From the NCBI GenBank assembly GCA_014138645.1, contig JACJIB010000008.1, positions 186,001-250,000 of the forward strand: a stretch of 64,000 bases of DNA, written 5' to 3'. Shown piece by piece: positions 40,824-50,112 of this stretch. The translations under genes and the position numbers were made by a program. The DNA comes from Methylorubrum thiocyanatum (GTDB taxonomy: Bacteria; Pseudomonadota; Alphaproteobacteria; Rhizobiales; Beijerinckiaceae). The notes under the pieces are model-generated. The model did no database searches, was not told where the DNA came from, and saw only the letters and a list, made by a program, of their open reading frames with translations. Position 1 is the stretch's first letter; each line of letters begins with the position of its first letter.

Positions 40824-40852
40824 TTGACGGTTCAGCGGGTTGCGGCTTTTCC
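40824..40852 (+). promoter_or_regulatory. Candidate acpP promoter
   Basis: TTGACG at 40824-40829 resembles a housekeeping -35 element within the 261-base gap upstream of acpP. A T-rich TTTTCC sits 17 bases further. acpP is usually expressed far above its neighbours, so a private promoter is expected. The -10 match is poor. Confidence 0.3.
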
Positions 40853-40969
40853 AAACCACGCGCGATCGAACACCGGCCGTCCCAAAAACCCCCGGAAGCG
40901 GGAAGGCGGCCACGGCGCTTTCGTCAGAAGCACACACCATCACGATCGAGAAGACGAGGACCAACAACG

Positions 40970-41206
40970 ATGAGCGATATCGCCGAGCGCGTGAAGAAGA
41001 TCGTCGTCGAGCACCTGGGCGTCGAGCCTGAGAAGGTCACCGAGGCCTCCAACTTCATCGACGATCTCGGCGCCGACAGCCTCGACACCGTCGAGCTGGT
41101 GATGGCGTTCGAGGAGGAGTTCAACGTCGAGATCCCGGACGACGCGGCCGAGACCATCCAGACGGTCGGCGACGCGATCAAGTTCCTGGAGAAGAACTCC
41201 GCCTAA
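40970..41206 (+). CDS. acpP: Acyl carrier protein
   Basis: This 78-residue acidic four-helix protein carries growing acyl chains on phosphopantetheine attached to Ser37 in the motif GADSLDTVELVMAFEEEF. The entire sequence is typical bacterial AcpP, including KKIVVEHLGVEPEKVTEASN. It is preceded by a 261-base gap and followed by a hairpin, so it may be transcribed on its own as well as with fabF. Confidence 0.98.
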   Translation: MSDIAERVKKIVVEHLGVEPEKVTEASNFIDDLGADSLDTVELVMAFEEEFNVEIPDDAAETIQTVGDAIKFLEKNSA

Positions 41207-41224
41207 GGCGGTGTCCTCGCGCGG

Positions 41225-41245
41225 GCGGGGTCGATGAGACCCCGC
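41225..41245 (+). terminator. Attenuator or terminator hairpin after acpP
   Basis: GCGGGGTC (41225-41232) pairs with GACCCCGC (41238-41245) around a 5-base loop 18 bases after the acpP stop. A TTTT tract follows 12 bases later, so termination may be partial. This would allow high acpP and lower fabF expression. Confidence 0.6.
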
Positions 41246-41340
41246 GCGCCACATCTGTTTTGAACCGAGAGTCCTTGGGGGCGAGAGCCCTTCGGGGCGG
41301 ATGAGTCCTCATCAGGACAGCGGATCGTTGGGATCAGGCA

Positions 41341-42603
41341 ATGCGTCGGGTGGTGATCACGGGGCTGGGGATGGTGTCGCCGCTGGGTGGCAACGTCGAG
41401 CACACCTGGAGCCGCCTCATCGCCGGTGACAGCGGCGCCGCCGCGGTCACCGCCTTCCAGACCGACGATCTCGCCTGCCGGATCGCCTGCACCCTGCCCT
41501 TCGGCGACGGGTCCAACGGCACCTTCAACCCCGACACGTGGATGGAGGTGAAGGAGCAGCGCAAGGTCGATCCCTTCATCGTCTACGCCATGGCCGCCGC
41601 CGGCATGGCGCTCGACGATGCCGACTGGCACCCGAAATCCGATGCGGATCAGGAGGCCACCGGCGTCCTGATCGGCTCGGGCATCGGCGGCATCGGCACG
41701 ATCTACGATGCCTCCGTGACCCTTCACGAGAAGGGCCCGCGGCGCATCTCGCCGTTCTTCATCCCCGGCCGCATCATAAACCTCGCCTCGGGGCAGGTCT
41801 CGATCCAGCACGGGCTGAAGGGCCCGAATCATGCGGTCGTCACCGCCTGCTCCACCGGCGCGCACGCCATCGGCGACGCCTCGCGGCTGATCGCGCTCGG
41901 CGATGCCGACGTGATGGTGGCCGGCGGCACCGAGGCGCCGGTCAACCGGCTGTCGCTCGCCGGCTTCGCCGCCTGCCGCGCGCTCTCCACCGGCTTCAAC
42001 GACGAGCCGACCAAGGCCTCCCGTCCCTATGACCGCGACCGCGACGGCTTCGTCATGGGCGAGGGCGCAGGTATCGTCGTGCTCGAAGAGTACGAGCATG
42101 CCAAGGCGCGCGGCGCCAAGATCTATGCCGAGGTGATCGGCTACGGCCTGTCGGGCGATGCCTACCACATCACCTCGCCTGCCCCGGACGGCGACGGCGG
42201 CTACCGCTGCATGAAGGCCGCGGTGAAGCGGGCCGGGATCGACCCGTCCGAGATCGACTACATCAACGCCCACGGCACCTCGACCCCGCTCGGCGACGAG
42301 CTGGAGCTGAAGGCGGTCGAGCGGCTGCTCGGCGAGTCGGCCTCCAAGACGTCGATGTCCTCCACCAAATCGGCGATCGGCCACCTGCTCGGCGCGGCCG
42401 GTGCGGTGGAGGCGATCTTCTCCGTGCTGGCGATTCGCGACGGGGTGATGCCGCCGACGCTGAACCTCGACAACCCGTCGGTCGAGACCGCCATCGACCT
42501 CGTGCCGCACGAGGCCAAGCGCAAGCGCGTCGATACGGTGCTCTCGAACTCCTTCGGCTTCGGCGGCACCAACGCCTCGCTGCTGATGCGCCGGGTCGGC
42601 TGA
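41341..42603 (+). CDS. fabF: 3-oxoacyl-ACP synthase II FabF
   Basis: This 420-residue condensing enzyme catalyses the main elongation steps. The triad comprises Cys170 (TACSTGAHAIGDA) and the histidines in INAHGTSTPLGD and KSAIGHLLGAAG. SNSFGFGGTNASLL closes the fold. The start MRRVVITGLGMVSPLGGNVE is standard. Length agrees with E. coli FabF (413). It follows acpP and precedes mltG, an order seen in many proteobacteria. Confidence 0.97.
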   Translation: MRRVVITGLGMVSPLGGNVEHTWSRLIAGDSGAAAVTAFQTDDLACRIACTLPFGDGSNGTFNPDTWMEVKEQRKVDPFIVYAMAAAGMALDDADWHPKSDADQEATGVLIGSGIGGIGTIYDASVTLHEKGPRRISPFFIPGRIINLASGQVSIQHGLKGPNHAVVTACSTGAHAIGDASRLIALGDADVMVAGGTEAPVNRLSLAGFAACRALSTGFNDEPTKASRPYDRDRDGFVMGEGAGIVVLEEYEHAKARGAKIYAEVIGYGLSGDAYHITSPAPDGDGGYRCMKAAVKRAGIDPSEIDYINAHGTSTPLGDELELKAVERLLGESASKTSMSSTKSAIGHLLGAAGAVEAIFSVLAIRDGVMPPTLNLDNPSVETAIDLVPHEAKRKRVDTVLSNSFGFGGTNASLLMRRVG

Positions 42604-42836
42604 CGGCCCGCTTCCGACGGCGCAAAGGCTGCGGCGGCTCTGCCGAAAACAACGCCATTTCGCCACAAAACTGCTTACAGTGCCTCACAAAACGCTCGGT
42701 CGACGACCGGGCGGACGTATCGTGAGAGACGCCCACGCTTCCGCCGGCCGCGGCGGCGAGCACCCGGCTCGCAGCCCCGCCGCTGAGACGGAACGTCCTG
42801 GGCGGGCTTCCGCGCAGGGCCACAGCAGGATTCCGG

Positions 42837-44231
42837 ATGTTTCGCAGACGACAACAGCCGCCGTCTCCGCCGCCCGCTTCCGAGGAGCCGTCGCTGCCGA
42901 ACCGGCCGTCGCCGCGCAGCCCGAGCGAGGCGATCAAGCCCACCGTCGCCCCGCCCCCGCCCGAGAAACCCGAGCGCCGCCGCGGCGGCCTGCTCGCCAC
43001 CATCAGCGGGTTCCTGACGCTGGGCGTCGTCCTCGCCCTGGCCGCCCTCGTCGGACTGACCCTGCTCAATCGCCAGACCTCCGAGCCGGGGCCGCTCGCC
43101 GCCGACAAGGTCGTGGTGATCCCCAACCGCAGCGGCACCTCCGAGATCGCCAGCATCCTCGCCCGCGAGGGCGTGATCGAGCATCCGAGCCTGTTCGAGA
43201 TGTCCGCCCGCTTCGGCGGCAAGGGGCCGCTCAAGCACGGCGAGTACATGTTCAAGGCCCATGCCAGCGTGAAGGACACGATCGAGACCCTGACCAATGG
43301 GCGTCAGGTCCAGCACGCCATCACCTTTCCCGAGGGTCTGACCTCCGAGCAGATCGTCGCCCGGCTCAACGACAACGAGGTGCTCTCCGGCGAGATCGCC
43401 GAGACGCCGCCCGAGGGCTCGCTCCTGCCCGACACCTACAAGTTCGAGCGCGGCGCAACCCGGCAGCAGATCGTCAACCTGATGCGCGCCAAGCAGCGCG
43501 AGGTGCTGGCCCAGATCTGGCAGCGCCGCAGCGCCGAGGTACCGGTGAAGACGCCGGCCGAGATGGTGACGCTGGCCTCCATCGTCGAGAAGGAGACCGG
43601 CCGCGCCGACGAGCGGCCGCGGGTCGCGGGCGTGTTCGTCAACCGCCTGCAGAAGCGGATGAAGCTGCAATCCGATCCGACCATCGTCTACGGCCTGGTC
43701 GGCGGGCGCGGCACCCTCGGGCGCGGCATCATGCGCTCGGAGATCGAGCGGCCGACCCCCTACAACACCTACGTGATCGAGGGCCTTCCCCCGGGGCCGA
43801 TCGCCAATCCGGGTCGCGCCGCGCTGGAGGCGGTCGCCAACCCGTCGCGCACCAAGGATCTCTACTTCGTCGCCGACGGCACCGGCGGCCACGCCTTCGC
43901 CGATTCGCTGGAGGGCCACCAGCGCAACGTGACCCGCTGGCGGCAGGTGGAGCGCTCGCGCCAGCAGTCGCAGCAGCCCGAGCCGGGCGCGGTCGACAAG
44001 GTCGATCCGAACGCCGCCGAACCCGGCGCGGCGCAGCCCGGTGCCGTTCCCGGCCGCGCCTCGGCCTATGCACCGGGCTCGAACGCGGCCTTCGCGGTGG
44101 ACGGCGCCGCCGAGGCCGGTTCGCGCCCGAAGGCGTTCGACGCCTCCGAGGGCACCCGGCTCGATCCCCTGCGCAACAAGACCTACGATCTCGGCTCGCC
44201 GAAGACGGTTCCGGCGCTCCGCAATCCGTAG
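42837..44231 (+). CDS. mltG: Endolytic murein transglycosylase MltG
   Basis: This 464-residue inner-membrane protein cleaves nascent peptidoglycan strands and is thought to set glycan length. A proline-rich cytosolic head (1-50) leads into one membrane helix (about 52-76), then a LysM-like and a YceG catalytic domain. The catalytic Glu251 lies in TLASIVEKETGRADERPRVA. YNTYVIEGLPPGPIANPG is another family mark. The C-terminal tail (about 370-464) is low complexity and longer than in E. coli (340 residues). It follows fabF as in many genomes (fabF-mltG). Confidence 0.95.
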   Translation: MFRRRQQPPSPPPASEEPSLPNRPSPRSPSEAIKPTVAPPPPEKPERRRGGLLATISGFLTLGVVLALAALVGLTLLNRQTSEPGPLAADKVVVIPNRSGTSEIASILAREGVIEHPSLFEMSARFGGKGPLKHGEYMFKAHASVKDTIETLTNGRQVQHAITFPEGLTSEQIVARLNDNEVLSGEIAETPPEGSLLPDTYKFERGATRQQIVNLMRAKQREVLAQIWQRRSAEVPVKTPAEMVTLASIVEKETGRADERPRVAGVFVNRLQKRMKLQSDPTIVYGLVGGRGTLGRGIMRSEIERPTPYNTYVIEGLPPGPIANPGRAALEAVANPSRTKDLYFVADGTGGHAFADSLEGHQRNVTRWRQVERSRQQSQQPEPGAVDKVDPNAAEPGAAQPGAVPGRASAYAPGSNAAFAVDGAAEAGSRPKAFDASEGTRLDPLRNKTYDLGSPKTVPALRNP

Positions 44232-44247
44232 GTCGCCGGCCGGCCCC

Positions 44248-44994
44248 CTACCGGTCGAGAGATCCGTCGGCGGCGCGGGCGCGGAGCGTCCCGCGGCCCA
44301 AGGCGGCGACATCGAGTTGATCGAGCGAGGTCAGGACGAGATCGGCGCCGGCCGCCCGCAACAGGGCTTCGTCGCCGAGGCGAGCGATGCCGAGGCTGGC
44401 CATCCCGCCGGCCCGCGCCGCCGCGATCCCCGCCGGTGCATCCTCGACCACGAGGCACTCGCCCGGCGGCACGGCCACGGTCCTGGCAGCCAGCAGGAAC
44501 AGGGCCGGATCGGGCTTGCCGCGCGGCACGTCGTGCCCGCTCACATCCGCATCGAACAGCGACGGCAGCGTGCTGCCATCGGGGAGTGTCACGCGGGTGA
44601 GCATCGCGTTGACGTTCTTCGACGAGGAGGCGAGCACCGTGCGCAGGGCCGCCGCCCGCAGCGCGACCGCGAGGCGGATCGCATCCGGGAACGCGTCGAA
44701 GCGGCCTTGCGCGATGAGCCTGTCGATGACGGCCTGCTTCCTTTCGGCATAGGCCGCCGCGTGGGCGCCGGCCTCGGAATCGCCGAGCGCCTCCAACGCG
44801 GCCCGCGCGCCTTCGAGGCGCGGCTTGCCTGCGACATGGGCTTGGTAGAACGCCGTGGTGAAATCCGCCGGATCGGCGAAGCCGGCGAGCGCTTCCCGCC
44901 ACGCCCACTCATGGGGCGAATCCACCAGCACGCCATCGGCGTCGAAAATCACCGCGCTCAGGCGGCGCCGACCGGCTTCAGGGCGCCGAGGCAT
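44248..44994 (-). CDS. pgmB: HAD-family beta-phosphoglucomutase-like protein
   Basis: This 248-residue HAD hydrolase/mutase has the nucleophile Asp18 and acid/base Asp20 in IFDADGVLVDSPHEW. Motif II is VLASSSKNVNAML, with GKPDPALF and CLVVEDAPAGIAAARAGGM following. This pattern fits beta-phosphoglucomutase, which converts beta-glucose 1-phosphate to glucose 6-phosphate. Its gene overlaps the GH65 phosphorylase by 17 bases on the same strand, which supports that role because GH65 enzymes release beta-glucose 1-phosphate. It lacks a separate promoter. Confidence 0.88.
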   Translation of the reverse strand: MPRRPEAGRRRLSAVIFDADGVLVDSPHEWAWREALAGFADPADFTTAFYQAHVAGKPRLEGARAALEALGDSEAGAHAAAYAERKQAVIDRLIAQGRFDAFPDAIRLAVALRAAALRTVLASSSKNVNAMLTRVTLPDGSTLPSLFDADVSGHDVPRGKPDPALFLLAARTVAVPPGECLVVEDAPAGIAAARAGGMASLGIARLGDEALLRAAGADLVLTSLDQLDVAALGRGTLRARAADGSLDR

Positions 44995-47365
44995 CGGCGC
45001 CCCCCGCGGCCCCGCCGACCGGCTTCGTCACGGACGGCGTCGCCTCCGACAGGCGGACGCAATCCTCGCCGTGCCACAGGGTCAGCCCCGCGCCGGCCAC
45101 CAGTCCGTAGGTGGCGGTACTGTGGGTGATCTCGATGCGGATCGTCTGCCCGCGCACCTGCAGGCAGAAGCCCAGCCGCGTCCAGGCCTCGGGCAGGCAG
45201 GGGTTGAAAGTGAGGCGCCCGTGCGCGTCGCGCATCCCGGCGAAGCCGTAGATCATCGCGAGCCACGTGCCGCCCATGGCGGCGATATGGGCGCCGTGCA
45301 TCATGTTGCCGCCGAGGTCGGAGATGTCCATCGCGACGGCGAAGTTGAAGTAATGGATCGCCTTGTCCCGCAATCCGATCTCGTTGGCGACGATGCTCTG
45401 GATGCAGACCGAAAGGGACGAGTCGTGTGTAGTCAGCGGATCGTAATAGGCGAAGTTCCGCCGCTTGGCCTCGAGCGTGAACTGCTCGCTCAAGAGAAAC
45501 AGCGCTAGAACCGTGTCGGCCTGCTTGATCACCTGCGAACGGTACAGGTTGAGCGGATGGTAGTGCAGCAGGAGCGGGTAGTGATCCTCCGGCGTCGCGG
45601 CGAAGTCCCACTTCTCCAGATCGAGGAAGGCGTCGTCCTGCGGATGCACCTTCAGCCGCTCGTCGTAGGGCAGGTACATCCGCTCGGCCGCCTGATCCCA
45701 CGCCTCGGGCTCGTCGGCGTCGAGGTGGGTGCGGTGGACGAGGGCGTCGAAGCTGTCGGGGTGGTCGCGCTTGAGCATCCGCACGGTCTCGGCGGCGTAG
45801 CGCATGTTCTCCCGCGCCATCAGGTTGGTGAAGCAGTTGTTGTTGACGATCGCCGTGTATTCGTCCGGCCCGGTCACGCCGTGGATGCAGAAGCGTCCGT
45901 CCATCCGGTCGGAGAAGAAGCCGAGATCGCACCAGAGGCGCGCGGTCTCGACGAGGATCTCGGCGCCGTAGCGGCAGAGGAAATCCACATCGCCGCTGAC
46001 CTCGACGTATTTGCGCAGGGCGTAAGCGATGTCGGCATTGATGTGATACTGGGCCGTCCCCGCCGCGTAATAGGCCGACGCCTCTTCCCCGTTGATGGTC
46101 CGCCAGGGGAAGGTCGCGCCGCGCTGCCCGAGTTCCCGGGCCCGGGCACGGGCGCTGTCGAGCATGTCGTAGCGGACCTTGAGCAGGCTGCGCGCCATCG
46201 GCGGGTTGGTGTAGATCAGGAACGGAAGGACGTAGATCTCGGTGTCCCAGAAGTAGTGGCCTTCGTAGGTCCGCCCGGTGAGCCCACGGGCGGCGATGCC
46301 GTGCCCCTCGGCCCGCTCCGAGGCCTGCATCAACTGGAACAGGTTCCAGCGGATCACCTGCTGGCTGCGCGGGTTGACGGAGTCCACCGTCACGTCCGCT
46401 CGCTCCCAGAAGCGGGCGGTCTCCTGTCCCTGGCGGGCGAGGATCGCCGGGAAGCCGCTCTCCACCGCCCGGTCCAGGGTCCAGGCCACCTGTGAGCGGA
46501 TCTCGGCGGGATCCGCGCCGCGGGCGTAGTGGTAGCTCAGGTATTTGTGGATGCGGCTCGTCCGGCCCGGCGCGAGAACGCCGCGGAAGACGACCGTGGC
46601 CAGATCGTTGTCGCAGCCCGCCTGGGCCGCGAGCGCACAATCGGCCTCGACGACATGGTCCATGCCGCAGCCGAGCACCAGCCCGGAACTGCCGGTGCGA
46701 TAGGAGAGGATCGCGCGCAGCGCCTCGGACCGGGTTCCGGTCGGTTGCAGGACGCGTCCGACGAACCCCTCCGCCATGCGGGGGTCGGAGGTGTCGGTGG
46801 CCAGGGGCTGGTCGTTGCGCAATTCGGACGTGATCACCACCTCCGCCGCGGCATTCTCCGCGGTCAGTTCGTAGGCGATCGCGGCGAGATGGCGATGCGC
46901 CAGCGAGACGAGCCGGGTCGTCCGCAGGTGCAGCCGCTTGCCCGACGGCGTCACCCAGCGCACGTCCCGGTTCAGGGTCCCGCCGCGGAAATCGAGGATC
47001 CGCCGATACGAGAGGATCTCCGCGTCCGGCAGGATGAGGGGCTCGTCATCGACGAAGAGCTTCATCACCGCCCCGTCGGGACAATTCAGAATGCTCTGGC
47101 CCACCTTGGGGAAGCCGTAGGCCCGCTCGCCGTAGGAGATCGGGCGGTTCTCGTAGAAACCGTTGAGGTAGGTGCCCGCTTCCCGGACCGGACTGCCCTC
47201 CTCAGTGACCCCGCGCATCCCGAGATAGCCGTTCGACAGGGCGAACATCGTCTCCGCCTGCCCGGTCAGCTCGCGCGCCATCCGGCCGTCGTAGCGGACG
47301 GCCTCGATCGCCCAAGGGTTCGGGGGAAAGATGTCGACGGGCGGGATCAGGCGCGGGCGCAGCAT
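44978..47365 (-). CDS. Glycoside hydrolase family 65 disaccharide phosphorylase
   Basis: This 795-residue protein is a GH65 enzyme that phosphorolyses an alpha-glucoside (maltose, trehalose, kojibiose or nigerose type) to beta-glucose 1-phosphate and glucose. The N-terminal beta-sandwich (about 1-270) is followed by the (alpha/alpha)6 barrel. The catalytic acid is Glu502 in HGVTGPDEYTAIVNNN, and the substrate site GHYFWDTEIYVLPF (369-382) is typical. Substrate choice cannot be read from sequence. The start ATG at 47365 is preceded by a GGAGGAAC tract. It is divergent from ackA and overlaps the mutase gene, forming a phosphorylase-mutase pair. A secretion signal is absent, so it acts in the cytosol. 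Confidence 0.9.
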   Translation of the reverse strand: MLRPRLIPPVDIFPPNPWAIEAVRYDGRMARELTGQAETMFALSNGYLGMRGVTEEGSPVREAGTYLNGFYENRPISYGERAYGFPKVGQSILNCPDGAVMKLFVDDEPLILPDAEILSYRRILDFRGGTLNRDVRWVTPSGKRLHLRTTRLVSLAHRHLAAIAYELTAENAAAEVVITSELRNDQPLATDTSDPRMAEGFVGRVLQPTGTRSEALRAILSYRTGSSGLVLGCGMDHVVEADCALAAQAGCDNDLATVVFRGVLAPGRTSRIHKYLSYHYARGADPAEIRSQVAWTLDRAVESGFPAILARQGQETARFWERADVTVDSVNPRSQQVIRWNLFQLMQASERAEGHGIAARGLTGRTYEGHYFWDTEIYVLPFLIYTNPPMARSLLKVRYDMLDSARARARELGQRGATFPWRTINGEEASAYYAAGTAQYHINADIAYALRKYVEVSGDVDFLCRYGAEILVETARLWCDLGFFSDRMDGRFCIHGVTGPDEYTAIVNNNCFTNLMARENMRYAAETVRMLKRDHPDSFDALVHRTHLDADEPEAWDQAAERMYLPYDERLKVHPQDDAFLDLEKWDFAATPEDHYPLLLHYHPLNLYRSQVIKQADTVLALFLLSEQFTLEAKRRNFAYYDPLTTHDSSLSVCIQSIVANEIGLRDKAIHYFNFAVAMDISDLGGNMMHGAHIAAMGGTWLAMIYGFAGMRDAHGRLTFNPCLPEAWTRLGFCLQVRGQTIRIEITHSTATYGLVAGAGLTLWHGEDCVRLSEATPSVTKPVGGAAGGADASAP

Positions 47366-47871
47366 CGGTCGTCCGTTCCTCCGCCTCGGAGCACGCCGGC
47401 TCCGCGTCGCCTTGCCGGGACCGGCCCCGACGACGACCTCGGGACCGTCGTCGGATCGCTGCGGGCACACGTGCAGCGATGACCGGTGACGCCGATGCAG
47501 CCGCAAGGATGCATCAGGAAGAATGCAAGCTGTGCGGCGTCAGTTCCCCATCGGAGATCGATCGAGGCAACCACCAAGCATTAATCTCGTCATCACAACG
47601 CAACCAGACGATGTCTGCGGATGTTGACGACCCAACACAGTGATGTTCCGAAGATACCCTTCCGCGCGATCATCATTTGATTGTTTTTAGAAACAATCGA
47701 ATTCTTGAAGCAGCATCGAACGACATCGTCATATCTGATCGGACGCGCGGCTGACGCTGGGAGCAGATTCGATGGGGGTGTGCCTTTCGCCGTTCGGGCC
47801 AGCCGATGACGGTCGGCCCCTGAGGAACGACCTCGGGCCGCCTCACGTCGCTCCTCCGGCGCGGGGCTGAG
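47366..47871. other. Divergent control region between GH65 and ackA (506 bp)
   Basis: This long gap separates the phosphorylase-mutase pair (minus) and the ackA-exporter-xfp series (plus). Bases 47575-47710 are AT-rich and include the perfect inverted repeat GATTGTTT-TTAG-AAACAATC (47679-47698). This may be an operator for a shared regulator or part of a promoter. No gene or RNA is supported. No sugar-specific regulator gene is adjacent. Confidence 0.5.
47679..47698. promoter_or_regulatory. 8-bp inverted repeat, candidate operator
   Basis: GATTGTTT pairs exactly with AAACAATC across a 4-base spacer (TTAG). It lies in the AT-rich control region between the divergent carbon-metabolism units, about 174 bases upstream of ackA. 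No T-run of terminator length follows on the outer side, so an operator is more likely than a terminator. Confidence 0.4.
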
Positions 47872-49089
47872 ATGAGCGACAGCATTCTGGTCGTGAATGC
47901 GGGCAGCTCGTCGATCAAGTTCAAGCTGTTCCGCATCGCCGACCGCGATCTCACCCCCGCCCTGAGCGGCGGAATGAGCGGCATCGGCAGCACTCCGGCG
48001 TTAAAGGTGCGCGACGGACGCGGCTCCGTCCTGGCGGACCGCCGCTTCGAGGCCGGCGAGGTGCCCGACGCCTCCGCTGCCCAGCATCATCTCGCCGACT
48101 GGCTTCTCCACCATCTCGGCGACGCGGCGATCGTCGCGGTCGGGCACCGGGTGGTTCACGGAGGGCCGACGTTCACGGAGCCGGTGCGGGTCGACGATGC
48201 GGTGCTGCGCACGCTGGAGACCTTCATCCCGCTCGCACCGCTGCATCAGCTCGGCAATCTCGATCCGATCCGGGTGCTGCGAGAGCGCCGGCCCGACCTG
48301 CCGCAGGTCGCCTGCTTCGACACGGCCTTCCATCGCGGCCATCCCGAATTGTCCGACCGCTTCGCCCTGCCCCGCTTCCTCTACGACGAGGGCGTGCGGC
48401 GCTACGGCTTCCACGGCCTGTCCTACGAGTACGTCGCCGGGCGCTTGCGGGAGATCGACCCCGACGTGGCGAACGGGCGCGTGGTGATTGCCCATCTCGG
48501 TTCCGGCGCCTCGCTCTGCGCCCTGGCCGACGGACGGAGCCAGGACACCACCATGAGCTTCACCGCCCTCGACGGCCTGCCGATGGGCACCCGGTCCGGC
48601 GCGCTCGATCCCGGCGCCGTGCTCCACCTCATCGAGCACAAGGGCATGAGCCCGGCCGAGGTCGGCCACATGCTCTACTTCGAAAGCGGGCTGCTCGGCC
48701 TGTCCGGGATCAGCAACGACGTGCGCACGCTGCTGGCGAGCGACCGGCCCGAGGCCGCCATGGCCATCGATTTCTTCTGCCGGCGGGTGGCGCAGGCGAC
48801 CGCTGCCCTCGCCGTGACCCTCGGGGGCCTCGATGCCTTCGTCTTCACCGCCGGCATCGGCGAGAACGCGCCGGAGATCCGGCGGCGCGTCATCGCCGCC
48901 CTCGGCCTCACCGGTTTGATCCTGAGCAATGACGCGAACGGCTCTGCCGTCGCACCACTCGACGGGCCGGTGAGAATCGATGCGCCGGAGAGCCGGGCGC
49001 CGATCTGGGTCGTCCCGACCGACGAGGAGCTGATGATCGCAAGACACACGATGCGACTGCTGGGTCGATCCGCTTCGGGGACGGAATGA
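47872..49089 (+). CDS. ackA: Acetate kinase
   Basis: This 405-residue kinase interconverts acetyl phosphate plus ADP with acetate plus ATP. Motifs include ILVVNAGSSSIKFKLF at the start, FDTAFHRGHPELSDRFALP, YGFHGLSYEYVAGRL, HLGSGASLCA and FTAGIGENAPEIR. The length matches E. coli AckA (400). Its stop overlaps the start of the next gene (ATGA), which indicates translational coupling with the membrane-fusion protein. No phosphotransacetylase is adjacent; acetyl phosphate may instead come from phosphoketolase encoded four genes downstream. Confidence 0.97.
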   Translation: MSDSILVVNAGSSSIKFKLFRIADRDLTPALSGGMSGIGSTPALKVRDGRGSVLADRRFEAGEVPDASAAQHHLADWLLHHLGDAAIVAVGHRVVHGGPTFTEPVRVDDAVLRTLETFIPLAPLHQLGNLDPIRVLRERRPDLPQVACFDTAFHRGHPELSDRFALPRFLYDEGVRRYGFHGLSYEYVAGRLREIDPDVANGRVVIAHLGSGASLCALADGRSQDTTMSFTALDGLPMGTRSGALDPGAVLHLIEHKGMSPAEVGHMLYFESGLLGLSGISNDVRTLLASDRPEAAMAIDFFCRRVAQATAALAVTLGGLDAFVFTAGIGENAPEIRRRVIAALGLTGLILSNDANGSAVAPLDGPVRIDAPESRAPIWVVPTDEELMIARHTMRLLGRSASGTE

Positions 49090-50105
49090 GCCGAGGGAAA
49101 CGCTTCGATGCGATCCTGCTCGCCGCCGGCTTGGCTGTCGGTGTCGTCTCCGCTCCGTCGGAAGCGCTGGCGCAGTCGCGCCTGAGGGACCTCATCAACC
49201 GGCTGCGCGGCCAGACGATGCCGGAAGGCATCGCCAAGTCGAACGGCCGGATCGAGGCGACCCAGGTCGATGTCGCCGCGAAATATGCCGGCCGGATCGC
49301 GCAGCTCCTCGTGAAGGAGGGCGACGAGGTGAGCGCCGGGCAGGTCGTCGCCACGATCTCCTCGCCCGAGACCGAGGCGCAGCTCCGCGGCGCACAGGCC
49401 CAGGTGCTGCGGGCCAAGAAGAGCCTCGCCGAGGCCGTCGCCCTGATCGCCCAACGCAACAGCGACCTCACCTTCGCCGACGCCGACTACAACCGCGGCA
49501 AGGAGCTGGTCGGCAAGGGCTATATGACCAAGCAGATCTTCGACCAGCGCAAGGCCAAGGCCGAGGCCGCCAAGGCGGCGCTCGACGCCGCCAAGGCGCA
49601 GGAGGATCAGGCCAAATTCGCCGTGCAGAGCGCCGAGGCCGACGTGCAGCGGCTGCAGGCCGTGCTGGTCGATCTCGTGCTGCGGGCGCCCCGCGACGGG
49701 CGGGTGCAGTACCGGCTGGCGCGGGAGGGCGAGGTCGTGGGCGCCGGCACCCGCATCCTGACGCTGCTCGACCTCGCGGACGTCTACATGACGATCTACC
49801 TGCCGGCGGCGCAGGCCGGCCCGCTCGCACTCAACGACGAAGCGCGCATCATCCTCGATCCGATTCCGCAATACGTCGTGCCGGCAACCATCAGCTTCGT
49901 GGCCGCCGACGCGCAGTTCACGCCCAAAAGCGTCGAGACCGAGGAGGAGCGCGAGAAGCTCACCTTCCGCATCAAGCTCCAGATCGATCCGCAGGTGCTG
50001 AAGACCTACCGCAAGCGGGTGAAGACCGGCGTGCGCGGCATCGGGTTCGTGCGGATCAAGGCCAACGTCGCCTGGCCGCCCGACCTTGCCGTGAAGCTGC
50101 CGTGA
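49086..50105 (+). CDS. HlyD-family membrane fusion protein
   Basis: This 339-residue periplasmic adaptor has a signal or anchor helix (FDAILLAAGLAVGVVSAPSE) and a lipoyl-like barrel split by a helical hairpin (about 95-195, RAKKSLAEAVALIAQRNSDL, AKAEAAKAALDAAKAQEDQA). VDVAAKYAGRIAQLLVKEGD and LRAPRDGRVQYRLAREGEVV are the paired barrel halves. It resembles YhiI/YbhG adaptors of ABC exporters, which is consistent with the two transporter genes downstream. It overlaps ackA by four bases and is 7 bases from the next gene. Confidence 0.9.
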   Translation: MSRGKRFDAILLAAGLAVGVVSAPSEALAQSRLRDLINRLRGQTMPEGIAKSNGRIEATQVDVAAKYAGRIAQLLVKEGDEVSAGQVVATISSPETEAQLRGAQAQVLRAKKSLAEAVALIAQRNSDLTFADADYNRGKELVGKGYMTKQIFDQRKAKAEAAKAALDAAKAQEDQAKFAVQSAEADVQRLQAVLVDLVLRAPRDGRVQYRLAREGEVVGAGTRILTLLDLADVYMTIYLPAAQAGPLALNDEARIILDPIPQYVVPATISFVAADAQFTPKSVETEEEREKLTFRIKLQIDPQVLKTYRKRVKTGVRGIGFVRIKANVAWPPDLAVKLP

Positions 50106-50112
50106 GGCCGGC

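Noticed and set aside
5197..42692. Shared 15-mer AGTGCCTCACAAAAC after fliP (near 5197) and after fabF (near 42679)
   Set aside because: A match of this length is expected about by chance in 64 kb, and the flanks do not extend the similarity.
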